Source: Anaerolineales bacterium (GTDB lineage: Bacteria; Chloroflexota; Anaerolineae; Anaerolineales; Villigracilaceae). Taken from it: a stretch of DNA of 34,483 nt. Below, piece by piece: positions 1 to 9,431 of the stretch. The translations under genes and the position numbers were made by a program. The stretch's first letter is position 1. Each line of letters begins with the position of its first letter. The notes beneath the pieces were generated by a model. That model was not told the DNA's origin, searched no databases, and saw only the letters and a list, made by a program, of their open reading frames with translations. The stretch lies in the NCBI GenBank assembly GCA_017882145.1, contig JADGQB010000010.1, forward strand, positions 1 to 34,483, given 5' to 3'.

Positions 1-2
1 TT

Positions 3-176
3 ATTAATTTAGTATTGAAGGCAGTTGGGATTGGCGGCACGGCCTCCTCCTCGACCATTTTCCTGGTCTCGGCGGCCGGTTTGCTTATCGTTGTAGGCGT
101 GGTTCGCGACACATTCTTGAATATTGACGCCGAATTGAAACTGCATGGATATGATGATGCCCGGTTGGTGAAATAA
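3..176 (+). CDS. secY: SecY preprotein translocase subunit, C-terminal part (5' end outside window)
   Basis: Frame 3 reads ...GIGGTASSSTIFLVSAAGLLIVVGVVRDTFLNIDAELKLHGYDDARLVK*, typical of the SecY C-terminus; directly followed by adk. Confidence 0.88.
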   Translation: MNLVLKAVGIGGTASSSTIFLVSAAGLLIVVGVVRDTFLNIDAELKLHGYDDARLVK

Positions 177-180
177 GATC

Positions 181-831
181 ATGCGGACTTATATCGTTCT
201 CCTCGGTCCCCCAGGCGTCGGCAAAGGTACTCAGGCAGAGTTGATTGCCAAGACTACCGGATTGCCGCATATCTCTTCGGGCGACCTATTCCGGGAGAAC
301 ATAAAGGATGCTACCGAACTCGGCACACAGGCCCAATCCTTTATGAACAAAGGTGAGCTGGTGCCGGATGATCTTACGATAGCGATGATTCGTAACCGTC
401 TTTCCCAACCGGACTGCAGCCAGGGTGCTTTGCTGGATGGCTTCCCGCGCACAACCGTGCAGGCGGAAGCCCTGGAGAAATTGCTGGCGGAGTTTGGTGG
501 CAAGGTGAATTTTGTCCCTTACATCACCGCTTCCGAGTCGACCCTGGTTGAGCGCTTGAGCGGACGCTGGACCTGCAAAGCGCAGGGTCACATCTTCCAC
601 GAGAAGTACAACCCGCCCAAAAAACCGGGCGTGTGTGATGTGGATGGTTCGGAGCTTTACCAGCGGGATGATGACAAAGCTGAAACAGTCACCCGGCGCA
701 TCCAGGTTTATTTTAAACAGACTGCACCACTGATTGCCTATTACCGGGAGCGCGGTTCGTTGTCGGAAATTGACGGCGCGCGGCCGATTGAGAAAGTCAC
801 CGCAGATCTACTGGCGGTACTCGGTAAGTAA
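181..831 (+). CDS. adk: Adenylate kinase
   Basis: MRTYIVLLGPPGVGKGTQAELIA P-loop, SSGDLFRE, LLDGFPRT and SGRWTC motifs; secY-adk-map order. Confidence 0.97.
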   Translation: MRTYIVLLGPPGVGKGTQAELIAKTTGLPHISSGDLFRENIKDATELGTQAQSFMNKGELVPDDLTIAMIRNRLSQPDCSQGALLDGFPRTTVQAEALEKLLAEFGGKVNFVPYITASESTLVERLSGRWTCKAQGHIFHEKYNPPKKPGVCDVDGSELYQRDDDKAETVTRRIQVYFKQTAPLIAYYRERGSLSEIDGARPIEKVTADLLAVLGK

Positions 832-832
832 C

Positions 833-1600
833 ATGGCTTGGGATCGCGATATTAACATCAAAAGCCCGGCTGAAATGGTATTGATGCGCGAAGCCGGACG
901 GGTCAATGCCCTGGCGTTGGCATCTGTACGAGAACTTTTACAACCCGGCGTCACCACTGCAGACCTCAACGCGGCTGCTGAGGAAACACTGCGGAAACAT
1001 GGCGCTTTCTCGCCTTTTTTGAACTATGGACAACCACCTTTCCCGGGGTCGATATGTGCCAGTGTCAATGAAGAATTGGTACATGGTATTCCAGGAAAAC
1101 GCAAGCTCAAAGAAGGTGACATCATCTCAATAGATTGTGGGGCGGTCGTCGAGGGTTATGTCGGCGATGCAGCTTTCACGGCTGGAATAGGGCAGATTTC
1201 CCCGAATGCCAGCAAGCTTATCGAGGTGACTAAGCAAGCGCTTGATGTTGGCATCGCTATGATGCGCGCTGGTAACAAGACGGGCGATGTATCTGCTGCC
1301 ATCCAGCAATTTGTGGAGGCGCAGGGCTTCCAGGTCGTCCGTGAATATACTGGACACGGCGTTGGAAAGAAAATGCACGAAGGGCCTCAGGTGCCGAATT
1401 ATGGTACTCCGGGTACCGGGGTTCTATTACGACCTGGTATGACGATCGCCCTCGAGCCGATGGTTTTGGTCGGCACATACCGGACCCGTGTCCTGTCCAA
1501 CCAATGGACGGTTGTCTCTGCTGATGGGTCATTGACGGCGCATTATGAACACTCGGTTGCCGTCACCGAAGGCGACCCTCTCATCCTGACTGTCCCGTAA
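833..1600 (+). CDS. map: Type I methionine aminopeptidase
   Basis: ATG at 833 (MAWDRDINIKSPAEMVLMREAGR...); SVNEELVHGIPG, GDIISIDCGA, YTGHGVGKKMHE and ALEPM motifs. The ORF-track start at 734 overlaps adk. Confidence 0.96.
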   Translation: MAWDRDINIKSPAEMVLMREAGRVNALALASVRELLQPGVTTADLNAAAEETLRKHGAFSPFLNYGQPPFPGSICASVNEELVHGIPGKRKLKEGDIISIDCGAVVEGYVGDAAFTAGIGQISPNASKLIEVTKQALDVGIAMMRAGNKTGDVSAAIQQFVEAQGFQVVREYTGHGVGKKMHEGPQVPNYGTPGTGVLLRPGMTIALEPMVLVGTYRTRVLSNQWTVVSADGSLTAHYEHSVAVTEGDPLILTVP

Positions 1601-1625
1601 CCTGGCAGCAAGATACCGCATAAAC

Positions 1626-1654
1626 TGGACGGATAAGTACAGTACAAGTATAAT
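1626..1654 (+). promoter_or_regulatory. Candidate internal promoter upstream of rpmJ
   Basis: TGGACG (1626-1631), 17-bp spacer, perfect TATAAT (1649-1654), followed by short hairpin TTCAACC-TTT-GGTTGAA (1654-1670). Confidence 0.45.
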
Positions 1655-1695
1655 TCAACCTTTGGTTGAACAACTGAAGTAAGGAGTAAGCAATC

Positions 1696-1809
1696 ATGAA
1701 AGTTGGCCCCTCCATTCGCAAGCGCTGCGCCAAGTGCAAAATTGTCAAGCGCAAAGGCAGATTGTACATCATCTGCGAAAATCCTAAGCACAAACAGCGA
1801 CAAGGATAG
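1696..1809 (+). CDS. rpmJ: Ribosomal protein L36 (bL36), zinc-binding type
   Basis: ATG...TAG gives [37 protein letters not shown] with CxxC...C...H; RBS AAGGAG upstream. Too short to appear in the ORF track. Confidence 0.97.
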   Translation: MKVGPSIRKRCAKCKIVKRKGRLYIICENPKHKQRQG

Positions 1810-1815
1810 ATAACC

Positions 1816-2202
1816 ATGGCAAGAATTGAAGGTGTTGACCTCCCGCGTAATAAACGCGTTGAAATCGGCCTGAATTACCTGTTCGGTATTGGGCCGACGC
1901 GCTCGCGCGAGATTCTGGCAGCTACCAAGATCAACCCGGATACACGCGTCAAGGATTTGACCGAAGCCGAAGTTGCGCAGATCCGCGAGTACATCGGGAA
2001 GAATTGGAAAGTCGAAGGCGATTTGCGCCGTCAGGAACAGTTGAATATCAAGCGTCTGGTTGAGATTGGCTGCTACCGCGGCCTGCGTCACCGCCGCAAT
2101 TTGCCTGTCCACGGACAACGCACGCGCACCAATGCACGCACCAGCAAAGGTCCCAAGAAGACAGTTGCCGGACGCGGACGCCGCAAGGGCGGTAAGAAAT
2201 AG
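1816..2202 (+). CDS. rpsM: Ribosomal protein S13
   Basis: [34 protein letters not shown]...[25 protein letters not shown]. Confidence 0.98.
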   Translation: MARIEGVDLPRNKRVEIGLNYLFGIGPTRSREILAATKINPDTRVKDLTEAEVAQIREYIGKNWKVEGDLRRQEQLNIKRLVEIGCYRGLRHRRNLPVHGQRTRTNARTSKGPKKTVAGRGRRKGGKK

Positions 2203-2229
2203 CCCGTATACAGGGACGAAAGAGGTTTT

Positions 2230-2634
2230 ATGGCTCAGACTGTACGATCTGCGCGCCGCTCCGGTGGCGCTAAAAAAGGAAAGCGCAGCCTGTCTTCCGG
2301 GCAGGTGCATGTTTATGCGTCCTTCAATAATACGATTGTGACTGTGACAGACCCGGATGGGAATACCCTGTGTTGGGGTAGCGCCGGCTCGGTAGGTTTC
2401 AAGGGCTCCCGCAAGAGCACTCCTTTTGCGGCCCGTTTGGCTGCTGAACAGGCCATCAAAGCTGCTCAGACCATCGGTATTCAGGAAGTGGACTTGTTCG
2501 TCAAAGGCCCTGGCCCGGGTCGTGAATCCGCCATCCGCGCCGTCCAATCAATGGGTCTAAAAGTCAAATCCATTTCGGATATTACACCGGTTGCCCACAA
2601 TGGCTGCCGGCCTCCCAAGAAGCGTCGCGTCTAG
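2230..2634 (+). CDS. rpsK: Ribosomal protein S11
   Basis: [20 protein letters not shown]...[17 protein letters not shown]...[13 protein letters not shown]-like C-terminus. Confidence 0.98.
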   Translation: MAQTVRSARRSGGAKKGKRSLSSGQVHVYASFNNTIVTVTDPDGNTLCWGSAGSVGFKGSRKSTPFAARLAAEQAIKAAQTIGIQEVDLFVKGPGPGRESAIRAVQSMGLKVKSISDITPVAHNGCRPPKKRRV

Positions 2635-2658
2635 TTCTGGTGAGAGAGGTAAGTAAGT

Positions 2659-3309
2659 ATGGCGAAATATACAGGGCCGGCCTGCAAACTGTGCCGGCGT
2701 GAAGGTGAAAAATTATTCCTTAAGGGAGAGCGTTGCTTTACTCCCAAATGTGCATTCGAGCGCCGTGGATTTGCGCCCGGCCAGCATGGTCGCTCCGGCG
2801 GTCGTGGTGGACGTGGTGGCCAGGGTCGCGAGTCGGATTATGCCAAGCAGTTGCGCGCCAAGCAGAAAGCTCGCCGCATTTATGGCATTTACGAAGCCCA
2901 GTTCCGCCGCTATTATGGAAAAGCATTAAAGGCGCGTGGCATTACCGGTCTCATGCTTTTGCAAATCCTTGAATCCCGCCTGGATAATGTGGTCTTCCGT
3001 CTGGGCTTCGCATCCAGCCGCTCCCAGGCACGCCTGCTGGTGACGCACGGCCATTTTACGGTCAATGGCCGCCGCACCGACGTCCCGTCGATGACTTTAG
3101 GCGCCGGTGATGTTATTACCGTCCGCCCGGGCTCCCTGGATGCAACCTATTTCAAAGAATTGGCCTCAATCGCCGAGACTCGCAATATTCCGGCGTGGTT
3201 GAGCCGTGATTTGAGTTCTCTTTCAGGCAACTTCCTGCGTCTACCGGAACGTCCTGAGATTGACGGTAACCTGAACGAGCAGTTAATCGTCGAGTACTAC
3301 TCGCGCTAA
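2659..3309 (+). CDS. rpsD: Ribosomal protein S4 (cysteine-containing, zinc-type)
   Basis: [45 protein letters not shown]4 RNA-binding domain [30 protein letters not shown]. Confidence 0.98.
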   Translation: MAKYTGPACKLCRREGEKLFLKGERCFTPKCAFERRGFAPGQHGRSGGRGGRGGQGRESDYAKQLRAKQKARRIYGIYEAQFRRYYGKALKARGITGLMLLQILESRLDNVVFRLGFASSRSQARLLVTHGHFTVNGRRTDVPSMTLGAGDVITVRPGSLDATYFKELASIAETRNIPAWLSRDLSSLSGNFLRLPERPEIDGNLNEQLIVEYYSR

Positions 3310-3366
3310 TCCGAGTCTGTTCTCTTAGACGCGGCGTACCGTTCTGTACGCCGGGAGAGGTGTATC

Positions 3367-4332
3367 GTGACAATCACGAACATGGTGATGCCGAAGATCG
3401 AGCGCGAAGCGGAAGCTCGTAATTATGGCAAGTTTGTTATTGGCCCTTTGGAGCACGGTTATGGCGTGACATTGGGTAATGCACTCAGGCGTGTGTTGTT
3501 GTCCTCACTGGAAGGCGCCGCGGTGACTTCCATCCGCATCGTGGATATCTTGCATGAGTTCAGTGATATTCCAGGCGTACGTGAAGATGTTTTGCAGGTA
3601 ATGCTGCAAGTCAAGCAACTGCGTTTGATCCTCGAAGATGTGGATGCCACCCGTATGCACCTGGAAGTGCGTGGTGAAGGGGTTGTGACTGCGGCGGATA
3701 TTATTACATCGCCGGAGGTCCAGATCATCAACCCGGACCTGTACCTGTTCACTGCGGATAGCTCCAAGACCCGCCTTGACCTCGAGTTGATTGTCGAGCG
3801 TGGGCGCGGCTATGCTCCCTCCAATGAACGAGGGCGCATGCCCATCGGTGAACTGCCGGTGGATGCCATCTTCAGCCCGGTCAAACGTGTCAATTGGGAA
3901 GTTCTGGCGGCACGTGTTGGGCAGAGTACCAATTACGACAAACTCGTTCTTGAAATATGGACCGATGGCGCCATTTCACCTGAAAAGGCCCTCAGTGCCT
4001 CCGCCAAGATCCTGATCGAGCACTTGCGTTACGTTGCCGGCATTAGTGAAGAGACCCTTACCATTACAATGGAAAAGGAAACTGCCGGTTCACGCCTGAC
4101 CAGCGAAGTGGCCGAGACACCGGTGGAATCGCTTGACCTTTCGGTGCGAGTCTTCAACTCACTCAAACGTACCGGCATTACCACTGTCGGGGATGTGCTT
4201 GAGCTGCTCGAGAAGGGCGACCAGGCCGTCATGTCCATCCGCAATTTTGGCGAGAAGAGCCTGGACGAACTGCGTTCGAAGATGCAGGAGAAGGGCTATT
4301 TGAAGGACGAACAAAAGAAAGAGTCGGAGTAA
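3367..4332 (+). CDS. rpoA: DNA-directed RNA polymerase subunit alpha (GTG start)
   Basis: FVIGPLEHGYGVTLGNALRRVLLSSLEGAAVTSIRI; C-terminal domain VFNSLKRTGITTVGDVLELLEKG...RNFGEKSLDELRSKM. Confidence 0.98.
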   Translation: MTITNMVMPKIEREAEARNYGKFVIGPLEHGYGVTLGNALRRVLLSSLEGAAVTSIRIVDILHEFSDIPGVREDVLQVMLQVKQLRLILEDVDATRMHLEVRGEGVVTAADIITSPEVQIINPDLYLFTADSSKTRLDLELIVERGRGYAPSNERGRMPIGELPVDAIFSPVKRVNWEVLAARVGQSTNYDKLVLEIWTDGAISPEKALSASAKILIEHLRYVAGISEETLTITMEKETAGSRLTSEVAETPVESLDLSVRVFNSLKRTGITTVGDVLELLEKGDQAVMSIRNFGEKSLDELRSKMQEKGYLKDEQKKESE

Positions 4333-4339
4333 TTAAGAA

Positions 4340-4723
4340 ATGCGACACCAAGTAGCTGGATATAAACTTAATCGAACCCCAGGCGGACGTATCGCTCTAC
4401 GCCGTAATTTGATCAAGCAGTTCTTCACACATGAGCGCATCCGCACCACAGAAGCCAAGGCTGCCGCCATCCGAGGGGAAGCTGAACGGATGATCACCAT
4501 TGCCCGAAATGTTACGGATAAGACGGACTCTGAGAAAGTAGCCGCCCGCCGCCTGATTGCTGGCAGACTCGGTAACAACAGTAACGACGCCGTTAAGAAA
4601 TTATTCGATGAAATTGCGCCTCGTTTTGCCGATCGTAATGGTGGTTACACCCGGGTAATGAAACTTGGACCACGTTTCGGCGACAAGGCCGAGATGGCAT
4701 TGCTCGAACTTGTGGAAGAGTAA
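4340..4723 (+). CDS. rplQ: Ribosomal protein L17
   Basis: MRHQVAGYKLNRTPGGRIALRRNLIKQFFTHERIRTTEAKAAAIR. Confidence 0.97.
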   Translation: MRHQVAGYKLNRTPGGRIALRRNLIKQFFTHERIRTTEAKAAAIRGEAERMITIARNVTDKTDSEKVAARRLIAGRLGNNSNDAVKKLFDEIAPRFADRNGGYTRVMKLGPRFGDKAEMALLELVEE

Positions 4724-4791
4724 TCATATCAAACCAGCCTTTGGCGCTGATAGCTGACATCCTACCCTAAGGGTATCGCTGACTGCTGGAA

Positions 4792-5553
4792 ATGGCACGT
4801 TACCAGATTATCCTCGCTTATGACGGAACCGGCTTTCTCGGAAGCCAACGGCAAGCGAGCTCCCGGACTGCGCAGAGCGAACTCGAAAAAGCTTTGCGTA
4901 AACTTGGATGGCACGGCAAGACAGTCTATCTGGCCGGGCGCACGGATACCGGCACCCATGCAAGCGGGCAGGTGGCAGCTTTTGACCTCGATTGGGGTCA
5001 CAGCCTCGAAAAACTTCAGGATGCCCTGAATGCCCATCTACCCAGGGACATGGCGGTGCGGGAAGTCAAAGAGGCTGCGGATGGCTTCCATCCACGCTTT
5101 GACGCAAGCTCGCGTTGCTACCGCTACCGGCTTTTTTGCGCCAGTGTCCGCGATCCTTTGCGGGAACGCTATGCCTGGCGGGTGTGGCCTGCTGTGACTG
5201 ATTTGGCGCCATTGGCCAGTATTTGGCCCGGAACGCACGATTTCGCCGCATTCGGCAGCTCGCCTCGTTCCGGTGGCAGCACTATTCGAACGGTCATATC
5301 TGCCAGCTGGCACCTGCGAGACGCCGAGTGGATCTTCGAAATCCAGGCCGACGCCTTCTTGTACCGCATGGTTCGCAGGTTGGTTTATGCGCAAGTGGCG
5401 GTTGGCCAGGCCAGACTTTCGGCGGAAACGCTGGCTCGGGCACTGGATAACGGCTCTGATCTACGTAAGGATGTGCAGGAGCAAATTCCTGCGAGTTTGG
5501 CTCCGGCTTGTGGTTTGACTCTGGTCGAAGTCCGCTACGATAATCTGGTTTGA
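4792..5553 (+). CDS. truA: tRNA pseudouridine(38-40) synthase
   Basis: MARYQIILAYDGTGFLGSQRQ, LAGRTDTGTHASGQVAAF, FLYRMVRRLV motifs; position after rplQ. Confidence 0.96.
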   Translation: MARYQIILAYDGTGFLGSQRQASSRTAQSELEKALRKLGWHGKTVYLAGRTDTGTHASGQVAAFDLDWGHSLEKLQDALNAHLPRDMAVREVKEAADGFHPRFDASSRCYRYRLFCASVRDPLRERYAWRVWPAVTDLAPLASIWPGTHDFAAFGSSPRSGGSTIRTVISASWHLRDAEWIFEIQADAFLYRMVRRLVYAQVAVGQARLSAETLARALDNGSDLRKDVQEQIPASLAPACGLTLVEVRYDNLV

Positions 5554-5620
5554 ATTTGTTCAACATCTCAATTTTGGTTGAGAAGACATTTGTTTAGTCT
5601 GAAAGTTTGGAGAGACGAAA

Positions 5621-6061
5621 GTGTATAAATCTTACTATCCTAAGGCTGCTGAGATTAATCGCCAATGGCTGTTGGTAGACGCCAATGGCGAGACTTTGGG
5701 TCGATTGGCGACCAAGCTCGCCGGACTACTTCTGGGAAAGCACAAGCCAACCTTTACGCCCGGTGTTGAGTTGGGTGATTTCGTGGTGGTGATTAACGCC
5801 CAGAAAATTGTCGTTACCGGCACAAAGACCCATACCAAGCTGACCGAAAAATTCTATCACAGCCATTCGGGCTATCCCGGCGGCTTGAAGACAGTCAGCT
5901 TGCGCGACCAGTTGCAGAACCATCCGGACCGCGTCATTCGCTCCGCAGTGTGGGGCATGTTGCCGCACAATAAGATGGGTCATCATCTTATGACCAAGCT
6001 AAGAGTATACGGCGGCGTGGAACATCCACATAACACGCAGACCTCGAAGACGGTCGCTTAA
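5621..6061 (+). CDS. rplM: Ribosomal protein L13 (GTG start)
   Basis: WLLVDANGETLGRLATKLAGLLLGKHKPTFTP...HSGYPGGLK...VWGMLPHNKMG. Confidence 0.97.
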   Translation: MYKSYYPKAAEINRQWLLVDANGETLGRLATKLAGLLLGKHKPTFTPGVELGDFVVVINAQKIVVTGTKTHTKLTEKFYHSHSGYPGGLKTVSLRDQLQNHPDRVIRSAVWGMLPHNKMGHHLMTKLRVYGGVEHPHNTQTSKTVA

Positions 6062-6082
6062 CGTAAATTAAGGAGCAGGATT

Positions 6083-6478
6083 ATGTCTGTGCAATATTTT
6101 GAAGGTGTTGGACGCCGCAAGCAAAGCATTGCCCGCGTGCGCATTATGAGTGGTTCCGGACGCTTCATCGTCAATGATAAAGATGCCCCGGTTTACTTTA
6201 ATCGTTTGGGTGATGTCGAGGCGATCATGGCTGTCTTGAAAGCGGCCGGCCAGGATGCGCATAGCTACGATATAACCGTGATTGTCTCCGGCGGTGGCGT
6301 TACCGGCCAGACCGATTCTGTACAACTGGGTCTGGCGCGTGCCATGGTCAAGATGGACCCTGAGAACGTTTCAGCCATGCGCAAAGGTGGCTTCCTGACC
6401 CGCGATGCTCGCGTAAAGGAACGCAAGAAGCCCGGTCTCAAGCGCGCCCGCAAGGCTCCGACCTACACGAAACGATAA
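6083..6478 (+). CDS. rpsI: Ribosomal protein S9
   Basis: YFEGVGRRKQSIARVRIMSGSGRFIVND...GLKRARKAPTYTKR. Confidence 0.98.
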   Translation: MSVQYFEGVGRRKQSIARVRIMSGSGRFIVNDKDAPVYFNRLGDVEAIMAVLKAAGQDAHSYDITVIVSGGGVTGQTDSVQLGLARAMVKMDPENVSAMRKGGFLTRDARVKERKKPGLKRARKAPTYTKR

Positions 6479-6499
6479 TTCTTACACTTTACTCCACCT

Positions 6500-6546
6500 C
6501 GTAATGCGTGATACGTGACTCAAATAGTTTCGTATTACGCATTACG
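6500..6546. repeat. Intergenic inverted repeat / hairpin
   Basis: CGTAATGCGTGATACG (6500-6515) versus CGTATTACGCATTACG (6531-6546), 15/16 complementary, with further pairing inward; followed by TTTTAC. Confidence 0.7.
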
Positions 6547-6590
6547 TTTTACTTTAATGATACTCGTTGCTTGTTATTTAGGAGTCTCCT

Positions 6591-8048
6591 ATGCCTGGAA
6601 TAACCCTGCTTGGTCTTGGTCCTGGCGATCCTGCCCAACTCACACGCGCAGCCTGGGATGTAATCAATTCCTCAGATGAAATCTGGCTGCGAACGAACCA
6701 GCATCCAACGGTCGCTGGTTTACCGGTCTCTGTAAAAGTCCTTTCGTTCGACGATTTGTACGAAAGCAGCGACTCTTTCGAGGATGTGTACTCCGCCATC
6801 GTCGAAAAAGTGCTGGAACTCGGGCAGCGTCCGCAGGGTGTGGTCTATGCTGTGCCCGGTGACCCTTTTATGGCGGAAGCCACCTGCCCTGTCATCGCCC
6901 AACGCGCCCGTGCAGCCGGGTTATCCCTGAAAATCGTCAGCGGGCTTTCATTCCTCGAACCTGTTTTTGCGGCTCTCGGTCTGGATCCATACCCGCATAT
7001 GACCCTGGTGGATGCGCTGGAATTGAGCCAGGCGCACACCCCGGTCTTCCCGCCGGATGTACCGGTGCTGGTTGCCCAGATATACTCCCGCATGGTGGCC
7101 GCCGAAGTCAAGGTGACCCTTAATACCATCTATCCGGACGAACATCCGGTGCAGCTTGTGCATGCCGCCGGGACACAGAATGAAGTGGTGGAGCAGTTGC
7201 CGCTTTACGAAATAGACCGTTCTGAACATATTGGCCTGCAAACGGTGCTTTACGTTCCCCCCTTGGCAGAAGGGACTTCCTTCGAAGCCTTTCAGGAGAT
7301 TATTGCTCATTTACGGGCTCCGGATGGTTGCCCATGGGATAAGGAACAAACGCATTTGTCGCTGCGTACGCACTTGATCGAAGAGGCCTACGAAGCCCTG
7401 GCAGCGCTGGATACCGAAGATCCGGAAAAGATGGCCGAAGAGTTCGGAGATTTGTTGCTGCAAATTGTTTTGAACGCCCAGATTGCCAGTGAAGAAGGCG
7501 AATTTGGCATGTCGGATATTCTCAAGGGCATTTATGACAAGATTATCCGGCGCCATCCCCACGTCTTTGGGGAAGTTCACGTGGAAGGGGTCGGTGGCGT
7601 GTTGAAGAATTGGGAGAAACTGAAGGCTGATGAACGTCTGAACAGTAGTGAGCCTGAAAAAGGCTTGTTGGGCGGCGTTCCACTAGCCCTGCCAGCCTTG
7701 ATCCAGGCTCAGGAATATCAGGATCGGGCTGCTCGCGTCGGTTTTGATTGGCCGGAGATCGAAGGGGTTTTGGAGAAGATTGCTGAGGAAATCCAGGAAG
7801 TCCGGGAGGCTGCTAATGAGGATGAATTGGCAGGCGAATTGGGAGACCTGTTCTTTGCACTGGTCAACCTGGCGCGCTGGAAAAAAATCGATGCTGAGTC
7901 CGCTCTGCGTGGAACCAATTCACGTTTCAGGCAGCGCTTCGCCCATGTGGAGGCGGGTGCCAAAAAACAGTCCCGAAACGTTTCGGAACTGACCCTGGAT
8001 GAGATGGAAGCTCTCTGGCAGGAAGCGAAAACGGTCAGCAGATCATAA
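6591..8048 (+). CDS. mazG: YabN-like fusion: tetrapyrrole-methylase-like domain plus MazG NTP pyrophosphohydrolase
   Basis: N-terminus MPGITLLGLGPGDPAQLTRAAWDVI...YAVPGDPFMAEAT (TP methylase fold); C-terminus LRAPDGCPWDKEQTHLSLRTHLIEEAYEALAAL...EEFGDLLLQIVLNAQIA (MazG). Confidence 0.93.
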   Translation: MPGITLLGLGPGDPAQLTRAAWDVINSSDEIWLRTNQHPTVAGLPVSVKVLSFDDLYESSDSFEDVYSAIVEKVLELGQRPQGVVYAVPGDPFMAEATCPVIAQRARAAGLSLKIVSGLSFLEPVFAALGLDPYPHMTLVDALELSQAHTPVFPPDVPVLVAQIYSRMVAAEVKVTLNTIYPDEHPVQLVHAAGTQNEVVEQLPLYEIDRSEHIGLQTVLYVPPLAEGTSFEAFQEIIAHLRAPDGCPWDKEQTHLSLRTHLIEEAYEALAALDTEDPEKMAEEFGDLLLQIVLNAQIASEEGEFGMSDILKGIYDKIIRRHPHVFGEVHVEGVGGVLKNWEKLKADERLNSSEPEKGLLGGVPLALPALIQAQEYQDRAARVGFDWPEIEGVLEKIAEEIQEVREAANEDELAGELGDLFFALVNLARWKKIDAESALRGTNSRFRQRFAHVEAGAKKQSRNVSELTLDEMEALWQEAKTVSRS

Positions 8049-8066
8049 TTATCTACGAAAATGAAA

Positions 8067-8099
8067 GACTCCAGTCCTAATTCCGACCGGAGCCTTTTT
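8067..8099 (+). terminator. Rho-independent terminator after mazG
   Basis: GACTCCAGTC-ctaattcc-GACCGGAGCC imperfect stem followed by TTTTTCTTTT. Confidence 0.8.
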
Positions 8100-8185
8100 C
8101 TTTTATTTGTGTTCTTATGTGATCTTCGTGACCTAGTGGTAATGAATTTACCCCTGGCTTTAAAAGTATAAAGACTGGCTTCAAC

Positions 8186-8731
8186 TTATTCTGATTCGCT
8201 TCTCCCTGTAAATTGAGTGAAGGCCTTTACAATCTCCTTGCCATTCGGCAAAACATGCACCTGTGGCCTTCTGGAGGATTTCAAGTAGATAAATAGCGCG
8301 CCTCGCCGCGAAGACATCGATTTGATATCACCTAACGGTATTTCCCGCCCAGGGTTCCAGGCATACGGAAAGCCTTTTGTCCAGACGCGCCGGTTGGTCA
8401 GGATAAGCTCGCTGGTAAAAATCCTGGCGGTATCTTCAGCAAACCAGGCAATTACCAGTAATGGCATAATACCCTGGAAAATGATCCGGCTTAGCACGTC
8501 TGCCAGGCCCAAAGGCAGGAAGGTCACGAATAGTGCATTCGTAAGGCTGGTCAGTGCGGTAAATGAAAACAGGATAAAAATGGCAACTTCAAAGACACCC
8601 AGGCCGATCGTCCAGGCCAGATCATACCATTTCCGATAAGGGCTGCTGCGGTAGAGAATTGCTTCATCGGGGTCAGGTTGAAAAGGATTATCCATGTTAT
8701 CTATTAGAGACCGAAAAATTTTAACGCGCAT
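8186..8731 (-). CDS. Membrane protein with bacterial PH-like domain; start may be 8695 (MDNPFQPDPDE)
   Basis: Hydrophobic segments, then ELILTNRRVWTKG...EIPLGDIKSMSSRRGALFIYLKSSRRPQVHVLPNGKEIVKAF, a bPH pattern. Confidence 0.75.
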   Translation of the reverse strand: MRVKIFRSLIDNMDNPFQPDPDEAILYRSSPYRKWYDLAWTIGLGVFEVAIFILFSFTALTSLTNALFVTFLPLGLADVLSRIIFQGIMPLLVIAWFAEDTARIFTSELILTNRRVWTKGFPYAWNPGREIPLGDIKSMSSRRGALFIYLKSSRRPQVHVLPNGKEIVKAFTQFTGRSESE

Positions 8732-8807
8732 TTGTTATAATTCGTGATACTATAACCAACTTGTGGGTCAAAGGCAAGAGGATTTAGAAAATCACCCATT
8801 CGTACTC

Positions 8808-8836
8808 TTGTTTAGCCTCGATATGTATGCTAGAAT
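8808..8836 (+). promoter_or_regulatory. Promoter of nrdR-nrdJ (extended -10)
   Basis: TTGTTT (8808-8813), 17-bp spacer, TGC-TAGAAT (-10 at 8831-8836). Confidence 0.7.
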
Positions 8837-8848
8837 ACGAGCGCTTGT

Positions 8849-8896
8849 TACCCATATATAGGGGTATTCGCATAATCATCCACCATATGTGGTGGA
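8849..8896 (+). promoter_or_regulatory. Tandem NrdR-box-like operators
   Basis: Cores CCATATATAG (8852-8861) and CCATATGTGG (8884-8893), 32 bp apart; second site ccaCcAtATgTgGtgg fits the published consensus acaCwAtATaTwGtgt well. Confidence 0.7.
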
Positions 8897-8927
8897 AATA
8901 TTTGTTCTATAATACGGAGTATTACTG

Positions 8928-9380
8928 ATGCGTTGTCCATACTGTCAGAACGACGACTCTAAAGTGATCGACACCACCCACGATAGTCATGGAGGAATTC
9001 GCAGGCGCAGGGAGTGCTTGAGTTGTGGACAGCGATTCAGTAGCTATGAACGTCCAATCCTGTCGACGCCTTTGATCGTCAAGCAGGATGGCACGCGCGA
9101 GGAGTTCGACCGGGAGAAGCTTGAGCGGGGTATCCGGATTTCTTGCGCCAAACGACCGGTCTCCGCAACGGATATCGAACGCCTGGTGGGGCAGGTGGAA
9201 TCCGAGTTACAACGACTCGGAAAAGCCGAGATTTCTTCCCGCGTCGTTGGAGACCTGGTCATCAAAGGCTTGAAAGAAATGGATCAGATTGCCTATATCC
9301 GCTATGCCATTGTCTATCTCCGCCTGGACGATTTACATTCCCTGCGTAATGAAATTGATCATCTGTTATTAGAACCATAA
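8928..9380 (+). CDS. nrdR: Transcriptional repressor NrdR
   Basis: MRCPYCQNDDSKVIDTTHDSHGGIRRRRECLSCGQRFSSYER zinc ribbon plus ATP-cone domain. Confidence 0.98.
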   Translation: MRCPYCQNDDSKVIDTTHDSHGGIRRRRECLSCGQRFSSYERPILSTPLIVKQDGTREEFDREKLERGIRISCAKRPVSATDIERLVGQVESELQRLGKAEISSRVVGDLVIKGLKEMDQIAYIRYAIVYLRLDDLHSLRNEIDHLLLEP

Positions 9381-9388
9381 CACTTTCC

Positions 9389-9431
9389 TGACGCCGCAAT
9401 TCCCAGTCCCCGGGGCAGAGAATCGGCGTCA
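9389..9431 (+). other. Intercistronic hairpin between nrdR and nrdJ
   Basis: TGACGCCG (9389-9396) / CGGCGTCA (9424-9431) perfect 8-bp stem with inner ATTC/GAAT pairing; no U-tract. Confidence 0.6.

Noticed and set aside
1543-2547. 334-aa ORF on minus strand
   Set aside because: Antisense to rpmJ, rpsM and rpsK; shadow ORF of a GC-biased coding region.
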